From Phytoseiulus persimilis (Eukaryota > Arthropoda > Arachnida > Mesostigmata > Phytoseiidae): a DNA stretch of 64,000 nucleotides. This document shows positions 1 to 16,100 of this stretch, one piece after another. The notes beneath the pieces were generated by a model. The model had not been told where the DNA came from, did no database searches, and worked only from the letters and a program-made list of their open reading frames with translations. The position numbers were made by a program, and so were the translations under genes. The first letter of the stretch is position 1. Every line of letters starts with the position of its first letter. The stretch covers positions 9,858,001 to 9,922,000 of the forward strand of contig CM075101.1 in assembly GCA_037576195.1 (NCBI GenBank). The letters are read 5' to 3'.

Positions 1-167
1 GCACGCGAGCGAGCGAGTCGAAAGTCGTTTCTCTCATCGTGATCTCGGTCGGCTGAAGATTGCCCTAAGCCCACATCCGGAACGGCGGAGAATGCGTCGG
101 TTTCGACCAAAATCAGGTGTTCTCGATACGAGGGAAATGTCGGGACTGATATCGTTCCCAGCGCTGT

Positions 168-827
168 TCATTCAAGGTCGACCAAGGCAGCCCTGGGTGG
201 CTTGGGAACCGCTGCTGATGAATCAGATTCGGCAGACGCGAAACTCGGATCGGTCCACACAAGCTCATGAGTGCTTTCGAACTTCTCACGGGTCATATAT
301 CCGGGGAGATTCTCCGAGATTGCAGGAACAATCGCTGCAATCCACAAGTTGTAAAATCGGATCATATCTATATCGGGTTGTTGAATGTATTTCAGAGCAG
401 AGTAGAGATCATTGAAGGTTTTCGTCCACTTCGGTTCGTCCACAAAGTGGTAAGCTCCTCCGGGGAACCTCTTGTTGACGGTAACAATGTCGAGCTCAGC
501 GTTTGCGAGAAATTCGTCTAAGAGCTTCGTTCCTTCAGCAAACTTCTCGAGTTCGGGGGTCGGCATCGGTTTCGACAGAAACGCTTGCAAGTCCAGGAAC
601 TGGAAAGCCTGCATTGAATACAGGAGTGCCTTCATTCGATCGTCTCTGACCCAGCGACCCAGCCAACGATCGTTCTCGTGGGTCCACCCATCGTAGCGGC
701 CCAGTAGGACTTCTTCGAGGAACGTGTTCGACATGCCGGATTCGCTGGTCGAGTAACTAGAATCAGGTAGCCCGCAATCGGACAGAAGCTCGAACTCCGA
801 GTCATCATGACTGTAACCGCGAGACAT
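168..827 (-). CDS. hypothetical protein A (member of a local two-gene family)
   Basis: I do not recognise this protein. It is an open frame of 219 codons from an ATG at 827 to a TGA at 168. The composition looks natural: an acidic Ser-rich N-terminus, then a mostly helical, Trp- and Phe-rich body. No signal peptide or membrane segment is evident. Its body resembles the protein encoded at 4700-5248: both have a GW...(F/L)xRW stretch, a (V)V(N/K)..RFP motif after a helix, and a C-terminal FES motif at similar spacing. I infer a small paralogous family. Just before the ATG is an acceptor-like sequence (ttgagttccag). An upstream open block at about 869-985 ends in a donor-like gtaact and could be a preceding exon, although the phases differ by one base. 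The true start is therefore uncertain. Confidence 0.5.
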   Translation of the reverse strand: MSRGYSHDDSEFELLSDCGLPDSSYSTSESGMSNTFLEEVLLGRYDGWTHENDRWLGRWVRDDRMKALLYSMQAFQFLDLQAFLSKPMPTPELEKFAEGTKLLDEFLANAELDIVTVNKRFPGGAYHFVDEPKWTKTFNDLYSALKYIQQPDIDMIRFYNLWIAAIVPAISENLPGYMTREKFESTHELVWTDPSFASAESDSSAAVPKPPRAALVDLE

Positions 828-868
828 TTCTGGAACTCAATGAAAACGTTCGAGTGAGTTACCTCAGC

Positions 869-985
869 TGTATCGTCCGATCTGGAAGTTCCACCTCGTC
901 AAAGATGGTCGTCAACGGAAACTTTCCGGCGAAACCACCGACGATGCTCTGCTCGGGTCGCGAAACGTTTCGACGGCCCTGTAAG
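869..985 (-). CDS. possible upstream exon of hypothetical protein A
   Basis: On the minus strand this block is open in one frame for about 38 codons. It contains the peptides VGGFAGKFPL and FDEVELPDRT. It lies between an acceptor-like ttacag and a donor-like gtaact, just before the ATG-containing block at 827. It reads like coding sequence, but joining it to the downstream exon leaves the frame off by one. It may be 5' UTR, a mis-placed splice site, or an exon affected by the single-base indels seen elsewhere in this window. Confidence 0.25.
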
Positions 986-2306
986 ATCAGCCGAAAACCA
1001 GCTCACCGTCATCACTGAGCGACATCATCTCGTGAACGTCAACGAGAAGCCCAAAAATAGGATGATAAGAAGACGTCCGGGCGTCTTAGGAAACAGCAAC
1101 ACGCTCCACCACTTGCACGTACCCGAAGGCCTTGGCTGCAGCAATACAAGGATGTCCGCCCACGACGTTTCACCTCAGCCTTCATTGGATTTCGCGTGGT
1201 CAGTCCGAGGCATCAGTCTTCATCTCTCCGCGCAGAAGCCCGAGTATGGGGAATTCCTCTGCTGTCCCCATCTAATCGACTTTCTCCCGCCTCGTTTTCA
1301 CTTCAATCTCGAGCTCCCACAGCCGGATTCCGAGCAAGTTGCAAGGCGACTTCGGAGCTTCCCGCCGCCGCAAAGTGGCCAAATAGGTGGACAAAAATCA
1401 TATCGGAAGCTCGGTATTCTGAGAATAGGATCATATACCTAAGACTGTGAGAAGCAAGAGACCACTTCTATTTTGTATCCGAGATCGTTTTCCCGCGAAA
1501 TGAGCAAAATCTGCACCCCTGGCACCCACTTTTTACGTTGTTTGACTGTTCAGCGGGGATGAAAATAGAAAACGGAAGTGTGCCGGTGGTGTATCGGTTT
1601 CATACTTCGATTGAGATCCGAGACAAGAGACCGAGCCACTCAGCCGGCCGATTTTTGAGCTCTGACGTTCATATGAACCTCATGAAATTCAGTGAAATTT
1701 CACCGACAACCGCCTGTTTCAAAGGACGGGGGAAACATGTTTGCCGGCATTTGCGGGCCACGGGGTTGGTACCATGTTTCAGCCCATCCTGTCCAGCTTC
1801 CAACCGCACCGGTAATTGGTTGCGGAAAGGGTCTAGCTCGTTAGGTGCCCCACCTCCACCGATTCTCCTGAAAACAGCAGAATCGCGTTCCCGATGTGAA
1901 GGAACGGGTTTCTGAATTTCTCAGCCTTTTCCGTTATCTGGATCCGAATCTATTAACATTATTCAAAAATAGTTCATTCAAATCCGCATGGTCAAGAGCA
2001 AATTTTAACGAACGGCAACTTTTTGGAAAGCTCTCTTCGACCTGTGAATCAGATCGCATGATTTCGAAAGCGTCAAAAGTCGAGAGTTTCTCAGTTTGGA
2101 TGGTTTATGCCCTTTCCGGGGCCGGCCGAAAATCGGCGAGAACCAGAATGTAGCCCCGAGTTCCCTCTTCCCACTCGAGAAGTTTCATCCAAATCGAAGC
2201 TTAGCCTTCGGAGTTACCGCTCCGAGTAGTTCTCAGCACCCACTTTGTGAGTGTAATGGAATTGATAAACTGTTCCGAGCGTCGGGGTATAACGCAGGAA
2301 TTATTA
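986..2306. other. no recognisable gene
   Basis: Short ORFs occur on both strands, but none has convincing composition or splice context. I see no repeats or RNA gene here. It may hold introns or untranslated sequence of the flanking minus-strand genes. Confidence 0.4.
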
Positions 2307-2861
2307 TCAATCATAATTATTTCCGCTGGTAGAGGGCCGGCAATTTTCGCGACTCCTCTGATATTCGTCTTTGGGCGCTGAATTCCTACTCGACGCGGAA
2401 ATCATTCCCGCTTTCCGCGGCGCGGGAACGGATGTCTGATCGAAGCCTCGAACGGCATCGTCATTGATTATGCGTACAGCGGTATTCTTCAGCACGGGAG
2501 CCAAAAGAACAGCTGGAGAAGGGAATGTCTCACATTCGCGCTCCGTATGAGAATGAATCGACATGAGGATACCTACCATCCTGAGCAATGGACGAAGGGA
2601 GCTCGCTTTTTGGGACTCCGTGAGCCACCACCGTGACAAGAAGATGAAGAATTTCTTGTCATCGTTCACAGGAATGGCGTTCCTGTTGCGAATAAGCTCG
2701 TCAATGATTATTTGCGACGCGGAGTGAATGGCTACATCGAAAATTCGCAAAGCTGGAGAACACTGGCTCAGTTTCAAGACGCCGAGACTATGTGGAGTAG
2801 CGTCGAGGGTGATTGTCCTGGGTGGAGAAAATCCGAGATGACCGCTTGCGCGAAGCGCCAT
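2307..2861 (-). CDS. hypothetical protein, single open exon
   Basis: I do not recognise this protein. The frame is open for 184 codons from an ATG at 2861 to a stop at 2307. The central part (residues about 30-130) is hydrophobic and helical, for example the peptides RIFDVAIHSASQIIIDEL and FFIFLSRWW. The C-terminal 50 residues are basic, Ser/Arg-rich and probably disordered. The length and ordered-then-disordered composition argue for real coding sequence, but I see no domain signature. It may be one exon of a longer minus-strand gene, because the frame remains open for a few codons upstream of the ATG. Confidence 0.4.
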   Translation of the reverse strand: MALRASGHLGFSPPRTITLDATPHSLGVLKLSQCSPALRIFDVAIHSASQIIIDELIRNRNAIPVNDDKKFFIFLSRWWLTESQKASSLRPLLRMVGILMSIHSHTERECETFPSPAVLLAPVLKNTAVRIINDDAVRGFDQTSVPAPRKAGMISASSRNSAPKDEYQRSRENCRPSTSGNNYD

Positions 2862-4699
2862 CAGCAGCCCAGCTCCATTGAACTAGTTGGATCGATCACT
2901 GTGACATCTTCAGGCTCGAGATGAATACAAGTCTTCGCTCAATTGAGCGGAAAGACCGTGGACACGAACGACGACCGCAGTCATCTCTTCTTCGTCTCTC
3001 TGGGATGAAGTCCTGGATCTCGGTGACGAGGAAAATTGAAGATTCTCGATCGATCCGAGAAACACGATCAGAGATATGAAGGTATGAATTCGAATGGGAG
3101 ATGACGTCTGTCGTTGCAGAGGATATCTTTGGAAGCGCAGAGGTCAGACGAATCTTAGGGTACCGAGTTATGGCCGACTCCGCATGAAATTCGGGAATGC
3201 AACGATGAGGTTTTGCCTCGGGCAGTTCCGAGATTCATCTGCGGGTCACTGGAACTGGGAGCGCAGAGTCTTTTAGAGGATATAGAATGAGATGAAACGT
3301 CATTCGAATGAGGTGACTCACGTAACGCAGTATGTAAATCAATGTAACGACGCAAGGTTTACGTACTGACTGTCTGATGCACGAAGTGGTCAAATCAGCT
3401 CGACGGTTTCAATACTCTTCCCCCATTTTTTCAAAGGGATCCCTCCATTATCATTCGTGTTCTCGATTGAGTGTGTCCGCATTGTTCTCGATCGTTTCAC
3501 TTGACAAGCCTGGAAACAGGAAGACTCAACCGTTCGAGCTCGTACGGGTATTATTCGGTGTCGAGAACGATTCCCCCCCCTTCCCTCACTTGCCGTTGAA
3601 ATGAGCGAGGATCGCTTCACAGCTCGAAAAATGACAAGCGGTTGCATCGGCCAGTGAATCAATGATTCTTTGTTAAAATCTCGTCGTCTTTGCGTTCCCC
3701 CTCGTCTTTCCACGGCAATTATGAATTCAAAAAACATCCCATCAACACCAACAGAACGTCGAAGAAATCCACAGCCAAGCAATGGAGATGGTTCTCAACA
3801 ATCAGGATAACGCATTGCTTCACTTCGATCTGGCTGAAGTTTTCAATACGGATCAGTTTCCATTCAATCACATAACACACACCGATGGGACCTCGGCCCA
3901 AACCGGCGGAGGACACACGAATGCCACCTTGAATTCTCTGAACGCTCTTACCCATAGTTACAGGATATGAAGACCTGTTCTCGTTCGCTGAAGCATTCCA
4001 GTTCCGAATGCTGAGTTTTCCCATTCATCAAATGCGTTTACTGTGAGCGGTTCCTCAGTGTAGGATGTTTATTCGCAAATCATCATCAACACCCAGGTTT
4101 TGATTGGTCTGGAACTCTCACTTAATCCATCCAAAGAGTTCATTCCGCTTCACCTCGTATCATCCGTTCCGTTTTCCAGGCTGTCATTGGGTGAACACTG
4201 AATCGGTCCTCTGCCTTCTCCAAAGGACGTCTCCTGGCGTGACGCATACGACGGGAATGTATCGATTGCCTAACTTCTGGTTCTCAGCCGTTTCAACACC
4301 GAGAAAGCATGAGGATCCAACTTCTGAGTGGAGCTGAGGGATGTGATGATGATTTTACGAAAAAAATCTCATATGCTTCCATGTTACCCCCAAAGTCGTC
4401 TTCTCGACTCCAATTCACGCCGTCGGAAACAATGGAGAACGCGGGTTGCGGATGAATCGAGAGAACCTGGGAGAGTACTGGGGATATCGAGAGCTATGTC
4501 TTGAGGAATGAAGATCAGAACCTCTAATTTATCAACATTTTATTCTGTGATTTAAAAACAGATGCAATTTCGACAGAATTGCTCACAACGTGATATAATA
4601 TCGGAAGTCGACTCCACTATCACAAATTCCCAACTACCGTGGCGACATCGAGATCGGCAGTGAATGAGATATACTGCTCGAAAGTCGAGATCCCCCTCG
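2862..4699. other. no confidently recognisable gene
   Basis: The only candidate of note is a minus-strand start at 4024. It begins MGKLSIRNWNASANE and runs about 25 codons to a donor-like gtaaga, as a first exon might. I could not find its continuation. The rest shows scattered short ORFs and A/T-rich stretches, consistent with introns and the 3' UTR of the minus-strand gene at 4700. Confidence 0.3.
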
Positions 4700-5248
4700 T
4701 CAGCTCGGATCCTCTTTCGCTTCTAGAGCCTGGACCCGCAGTGTAATGTCGTCGGGCTCGCTTCGGACGCTTCTTGCCCAGCGGAGAGAGAAGAAACTCT
4801 CAAAACTATCACGGTTCCAGAAATGCTGAAGATTTGAGATGCACAAGCTTACAACATTGTTCCAATCCTCTTGGACGTCTTGTGTATTCTTGGGCGGTGA
4901 ATTCAGGAGTTTGATAACATGCTGGATGGCAGGATCCCAATACGGATCTGAGAGGCAAATGAGATCTTCATCCCTTGGAAATCTTAGGTTCTCCTTGACC
5001 ACAACTGACTGACACGAGTTGAGAAGTTCAGCGAGCTCCTGTTCGATTTTCTTCCGATCATGCTCGTTCGCCAGGAATGTACCTTGTATTCCGTAGGCGA
5101 ATTTCCGAGCGCTCTCAAGAGAGATCCAGCGATCTAAGAAACGCTTCGCTGGAGCAGTTGACCATCCACTATATTTATGGTAGCGAGCCGCTCCACCAGG
5201 GGAGGCTCTCGTAGAGTACGGAGATTCCCGCTCGAGCCCGTCGCTCAT
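4700..5248 (-). CDS. hypothetical protein B (paralog of protein A)
   Basis: I do not recognise this protein. From the ATG at 5248 (MSDGLERESPYSTR) to the stop at 4700 it is 182 codons long. The frame stays open about 22 codons further upstream but without an ATG, so 5248 is the conservative start; an upstream exon is possible. The protein has a Ser/Arg-rich head followed by a helical body (FLDRWISLESARKFAYGIQG, then a Lys/Glu-rich helix, then VVVKENLRFP, then a Trp-containing helical tail ending in FESFF). This order and spacing parallels hypothetical protein A at 168-827, so the two look like diverged duplicates on the same strand about 4 kb apart. No enzyme motif, signal peptide or membrane span is visible. 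Confidence 0.5.
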   Translation of the reverse strand: MSDGLERESPYSTRASPGGAARYHKYSGWSTAPAKRFLDRWISLESARKFAYGIQGTFLANEHDRKKIEQELAELLNSCQSVVVKENLRFPRDEDLICLSDPYWDPAIQHVIKLLNSPPKNTQDVQEDWNNVVSLCISNLQHFWNRDSFESFFSLRWARSVRSEPDDITLRVQALEAKEDPS

Positions 5249-7518
5249 CCTGATCCTTCGGTTGCGTGTGTGGTGAGTACCTGACGGGTTTCTGGCTTGG
5301 TTTGAACGTCCCAACAGTTCACGGCAGATGGTTTCAGGATCGAGTCTCTTCAGGTTGATTTGTTGTCATCGAGAGGCACGTTCGTATCTCTTTAAGCACG
5401 TTGAGACTCTCAGAACGATATCCCAAGAATGTCTCCTGGCTTCATGTGCAGTTCAGGGTCCGCAGGGTCCTCGGGGACAGTGGCGGATCCAAAACTTATC
5501 GGAGTAGAAAGAAGAGGGGGCTGAAATAAATGTAGCTCGATTGTATTCAGGGATGGCGATTCTAGTCTCTAATCCGGTGAGCGTGGCAAGGCGGGACAAA
5601 CGAGTATACCAGCAAGTTTGAGCGAACATTCAGGTCCCCGCGGCGGGTTTTTCCCACAATTGGTTGAGAAAGATCACGAAACGTTTTCACTACTATCTCC
5701 CACTAGACTGAGTCGAAGTCTAGAAATGTCGGAGATGAGTTGTACAGCAAACATTCCACAAAAAAGCGATCAGCGAATAAGAGTTTGTGTCACTTCGTAC
5801 CGGTCGCTGGTTCAACTCGGATCACCAGGGGAGCGTGGTTGAACAGTTGAGGAAAGGAGATTCAGTTCCCAAGACCGAGACTCGCGCCTCGACGTTTGGC
5901 TCTTGCGGACTCGTCATTCCGATTTATGCGCTCCATGAGCGTGGTCACCACAGCCATGTTCTATTACATGCTGTAGGTACAACGAAGAACGAAGACGGAT
6001 CAACGGCGATCGACTCGCAGAAAATGCTGAACGGACATGATCAGCATGCGTTCCGATTCGAATCTAAGACACGACGGGCCAAACCATCCATCGGCACTAA
6101 TGATCAGTGTGTATGCCGTCACACCGCGCTTGCCAAAATCGCGCACGTTCACGCTTCCCTGAACATGGTACAATTCGTCGAGCTGAATATCCAGCACCCG
6201 ATAGTTGACAAGACGGTCTCCGAGTACCCGGTCGGGCTGATGTCGCCGGGTGACGAGCCCTGCAGTTACGACCACTCCAAACAGTGAATGAAGAAAATCG
6301 TTCCGATAGGTTGAAGCTAAGTGGAAGGCTCAAACCGCCCCCGCAGGCGAGGTTCGGATACGAGTCTGAATCCGGCTGAGATGCTCCCCGAAGCATGCGC
6401 GATTTTCCGAACGTCTTGGTTCTCCGATTTCCTATACAGCAGTTGTCTGGTCTCCAGAGCTCAATTCCCGAGCGAGACCACTGACACGATCGCAGAACAG
6501 GAAACCTCTCGGTCTCCGGATACCCGGATGAAACGAGCAGTGATCCCACGAGTCCAGCAGACCGTAGAGGTTCCTGAGGGAAAATGGAATGGATGAGAAT
6601 CTCCATGGCATCCTACAAATACTTTCGCGACCGCTGACAATTGCTCGAAGGACTCCCGACAAGCAGACAAGAAGATGATTGTCTTCGTACGACGTCCGAG
6701 ACAGGAGGTGGAATTCGTTGGCACGACAGTTTCGGGGATCATGCTTTGTAATTTCAAGAGGTAACGTGTTAAGCAGCTTCGTTCATGTCCACCGAGCATC
6801 GTGTTCTTCCTTCAACGACGCGCTCTCGGACCGAAAGTGGAAATTCTGAAACTGTTCCATCTGATGGGTCACGTGCGATTGTTACGCGCAGGCTCATGTC
6901 CGCAATTCATCGCCGACATGACCTGCCGTTGTCGCAGCGTCGTCTCCAACATGTGTTGGCCCAAGATAAGTTCTTCGTCATGGCACGACAGACCAGACGC
7001 TCGACCATGCAAAGTTTAGGCCCTCGACTCTCAGGTGCTGATTCGAGGACAGTTGCATTAGATCTCGCAACAACAGCGAATCAATTATCAGAAGAACAGT
7101 TTCTAGCCGTTCTAACTGTTTTGTAGGAGCTGGTTGCCAGCGGGAACCTCGGGGGGCCGAACATGATGCCCGCGGGTTCGCCTCAAGACGCGCCTTGCAT
7201 GGTCGTCACCAAGATATTCCTTAGCAGACGATCCTGTAGTAGCCATTGTTATTGTTTGGCTCTTCTCCGTTCGGCGCGAGCCGTACACTTTTACCATTTC
7301 CTACCATGAAAGTTTGTGAATAATGGTCGTGGTTCCCACAGCTGGAGAGGACGTTGAGGGGGTCCAAGTGAAGTTGTCTGAGAGGAGCGAATATCGGTCT
7401 GAGCAACAGTCTGAATCGCGAAGCTTGCGTTGTTGAATATCTTCAAGAAGACACCTGCCTAACTCTCGCCGGAGAATCTGGGAGCTTGTTCTGAAATGGG
7501 AATCGGCTGTGGTGCCAA
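5249..7518. other. region with unassigned minus-strand coding-like fragments
   Basis: Two minus-strand frames look partly natural. One is 6000-6275 (peptides VLDIQLDELYHVQGSV and SADGWFGPSCLRF). The other is 6461-6799 (peptide KTIIFLSACRESFEQL), which is followed by a good acceptor (tttccctcag) and a block in shifting frames. I could not assemble a protein from them. At about 5479 a CAGTGGCGGATCC sequence resembles the end of some hAT-type elements, but I found no partner end. Confidence 0.3.
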
Positions 7519-7641
7519 ATGGAAATCTCTCGGATGAAAACCAACTTCGACGAGCAACTCAGAGCGCTGCTGGAGAATGCGAAGTCTGCTCCTCTAGTCC
7601 GGAGGAATAGTTCGGATTTCATCTGTGCACCTCCTGTCAAG
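7519..7641 (+). CDS. first exon of an unidentified gene
   Basis: An ATG opens a 41-codon frame (begins MEISRMKTNFDEQLRALLEN) that ends exactly on a codon at a strong donor, AAG|gtacgtggg. The peptide looks like a helix followed by a Ser-containing linker. Its continuation is not certain. It could join the Cys-rich block near 8.2 kb or skip to an exon I cannot see. It is a possible but unproven upstream exon of the BLM gene at 9192, which has its own good ATG. Confidence 0.4.
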
Positions 7642-8104
7642 GTACGTGGGAGAAACCACCCCTCAAAACCGTGAAGAGTCGAGATTGCAACCTTCCTGCT
7701 CTGATTCGCAATGAATCTCGCGAGGCACTCTGATGTATCGTTTCGTAGCTCGTAGCCTTCCGGGATGTCTGACATCGCGATCGCGGAATCGTGGCAAGTT
7801 TCTCTGTGGCACAGCTGGGAAGGAAACTTTCTTTCCAATCGCAAAATAGGATGGTTATTTCCTCGAGGAGGTGCTATGGAGCGGAAAATGACTTGTAACT
7901 CATTACTCATCGAGATAGTTTAGGAGGAACGTATTACTGAAGGGAAAAGGGGAGAGTAACAGAAGAATAGCTAGCAGGGGAGAATGATAGCAGGAGAACT
8001 CGGAATTGCGACTCTGCGAAGCGTTCAAATTCTGCGATGCCTCAGAGAGGGTCGGTCCAATATTATGCCCGTCGGAATAAGTTACCACGAGTCACAGAGT
8101 CTGA

Positions 8105-8285
8105 GTGTCTCGTCAAGGCTCTCAAGACCGGGAGCTGCAGATTCAGCCAGGAGAACGCTGCTCCTGGCGCTGTGGAGAGTGTTCCGGAGATGTCTGTTCG
8201 ATCGTCTGGGGCTGGGGTCGGCAAACGCAACACCCCGGGCCCAGCTGTGATCGCTGCTATCATCTAATACACTGCCGCCCCGAAC
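8105..8285 (+). CDS. possible Cys/His-rich exon (zinc-binding?)
   Basis: One frame encodes a dense Cys/His cluster, GERCSWRCGECSGDVC, followed about 16 residues later by SCDRCYHLIHC. A donor-like GTAAGC follows at about 8293. The spacing recalls PHD or related zinc fingers (CxxC ... CDxC ... H) but is not a clean match: the final His and Cys are adjacent. An acceptor-like attcag lies near 8147. Two other frames are also open over the same bases, so the frame choice rests only on the Cys/His pattern. Confidence 0.22.
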
Positions 8286-9191
8286 CTTCACCAGTAAGCC
8301 TGGTATCACTCACAATTAATATGATGTGATGATACTTGCGTAAACTATGAGTAACAGTTTGGGCGATGGTAAACGTGTGGGATGACAGTATTTGGAATAT
8401 TAGTGATGCTTAACGTACGTTAAATGCCCAAGACATTTTGATGACTGTCGATCAATTTCGAGAATGCCATGAGGAGGCTGGCTCTGGGGCCGAGACCCTG
8501 GCGTCTGGCTCGGCTTCGAGCGGGAAAACTCCGTGAACCCTCTCTCAGGGAATCCCGGGAAGATCTCCTTCATTCCGCTGTGCTTAATGTCGATTCCGAT
8601 TAGGTTTCCGTTGATTCAGACTGCTCTACGGGCTCCGCACAAATGAACGAGATGTAAATGCACGGACATTATGTTGTCAACGAGCATTTGTTCGACATCG
8701 CACTGGAATCTGCGCCGTTTGAGGAATCGTGCTTTTTGACTCTTATTTCGCCATTCCCAGGACCGCGACTCCTTGTACAGCTTTCACTCGTTTCAATCAG
8801 ACCCCGTGTAAATCCTATGTGATCTCAAATCAATGCGTTTATTGCTCACTTTGCACTTACAGTTTTTCCCTGGAAAAGTTGATGTACGAGAAGCGAAGGA
8901 TCATAACTTCCTTTCGTCCAACTTGAAAACCATTTCGAGGACCAAATCCTGCAACCCGATCGGAATCCGCAACGAATCCACCGGCGCCGCCTGGGCCGCG
9001 AGTTCCCGGTGAGAGATATTCGATTCGTTACGATTCAAGCTCTACAAAAGTTATTGGCGCTCTGACACTAAATTTCACGTGACCTCCTTTATAGAATCGA
9101 GGCATGAGTCGCAAAAAGATCCGCGGTCGCAGCCCCAGCAACAATCTTCACTCAAAGCTTTTTCAAAAGCAAAAATATTCCGATTATCGAG

Positions 9192-14864
<5,673 letters not shown>

Positions 14865-15776
14865 GTGAGTACCTCCTCAAAGTGTCGACCGAGGGAAGAA
14901 GAGAACCCACTCCGACTGATCGCTCCGTGAGCCATTGAACCGCTCTCTATACCTCTTTCGAACTTCCGCAATCGATTTTCCAGCCTCATTCCAACTGTCC
15001 CGATTCCATACCGCGCAGAATAACGTCCGTCCCGACTCTCAATTGTCGCCTAGGACCGTAGTCTTCTCTGGTGGGGAATTCGGCTGTTCCAAAACTCCAA
15101 TTCATGAGATCTCCGAAATGTTCCTCATGAATGGTTTACTCCTCGCTCATTTGGGTTCGTTTTGCGATTCTCCATCGATCCGCTCTCTCTTTCGAACCAG
15201 GTCTGGGATTTTCATCGATCTCTCCTGAGCTCCGGAGACACGAGAACCTCGTTCATCCTCAGCAGCTGTGGGTTCATAACGCACTGTCCAACGAGTTCGA
15301 AGCTCTCCTGTACGACGATCCCCCGTTGGTGAGGAATGCGCTCAAACGGAGAGCTCACGCTGATATAAATCTCCGTTGGAAACTCTGACGTCCTTAGTTC
15401 CACAGTCGTGCTGGGGAATTTCGATGCACGTTGGTCCCCTTGAGCAAGTTTAGAAATTTCGCTGATGATTCTGATCACTCTCGACACTCCGCGAGGTTTC
15501 CGAGAATTCGGTCGAGGGACCGAGATGTCCATCTTCCGTTGAAGCTGGGCCTTATTCCCGGTGCTCCGAATACGTCTGGTTTCCCAGACCGATCCAGAGA
15601 TTTTGACCTCTTCCCCATCCTGTACATATTTGATCCTGGGTTTTGGGATTCAAATCGGCTCGTTCGTCCATTCTTCATTGCCTCGCCCCCCACCCCCGTG
15701 GAGTTGTCGGCTGGCACTCGTCATATTCGAAAGTGTGGCTAGTAAAATTGAACCTCTCTCCACAGTGCAAACATCC
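14865..15776 (+). other. possible 3' exons of BLM; not resolved
   Basis: Downstream of the donor at about 14865 there is an acceptor-like gattttccag near 14982, followed by an open frame (SFQLSRFHTAQNNVRPDS). A further coding-like stretch around 15230-15385 contains QQLWVHNALSNEFEALL. Either could be C-terminal BLM sequence or another gene. No HRDC or nuclear-localisation signature is clear. Confidence 0.25.
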
Positions 15777-16027
15777 ATGGCTACTTTCGAAGACGAAGAG
15801 GACTCCTTCGGCCACCGGCGGGCTGGGACCCGACGGCCATCCAGAGTTCCCGTTCGAGACCCCAGTTCGAGAGCTCAACAGGCTCGGCGAGGTCGATGGC
15901 GGTCAAGGGCGAGGTCGAGGCGGCCGAGGAGCAAATCGAATCTCGTGCAAATACGGTACTCGAAATTCAAGAAGAGCTCGAAAAGTTCTTCCTCACACAG
16001 TTCCGGGAATCAACGGCGTTGATATGA
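15777..16027 (+). CDS. possible coiled-coil protein, frame-broken
   Basis: I do not recognise the family. An ATG at 15777 begins an acidic peptide, MATFEDEEDSFG. The natural-looking continuation then moves between frames. About 125 bases on, another frame gives an excellent amphipathic coiled-coil segment, MAVKGEVEAAEEQIESRANT followed by VLEIQEELEKFF, ending at TAG/TGA codons near 16025. The pattern fits one short acidic/coiled-coil protein with one or two base errors, as in BLM just upstream. Function unknown. Confidence 0.3.
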
Positions 16028-16100
16028 GCAAGGTCGCACGGTACCTGCTCTGCCAAATACGCGGCTCATGCCGATGCCGTCGTGGGAAACCCGGTTGAAC

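Noticed and set aside
5470..5500. End of a hAT-type element (CAGTGGCGGATCC)
   Set aside because: Only one end is present; no inverted partner or 8-bp duplication was seen nearby.
6097..6799. DEAD-box helicase (DDX31-like) fragment
   Set aside because: KTIIFLSAC and GFLFCD looked suggestive, but no DEAD, SAT or HRIGR motif could be found in any frame, and the reading needs several shifts.
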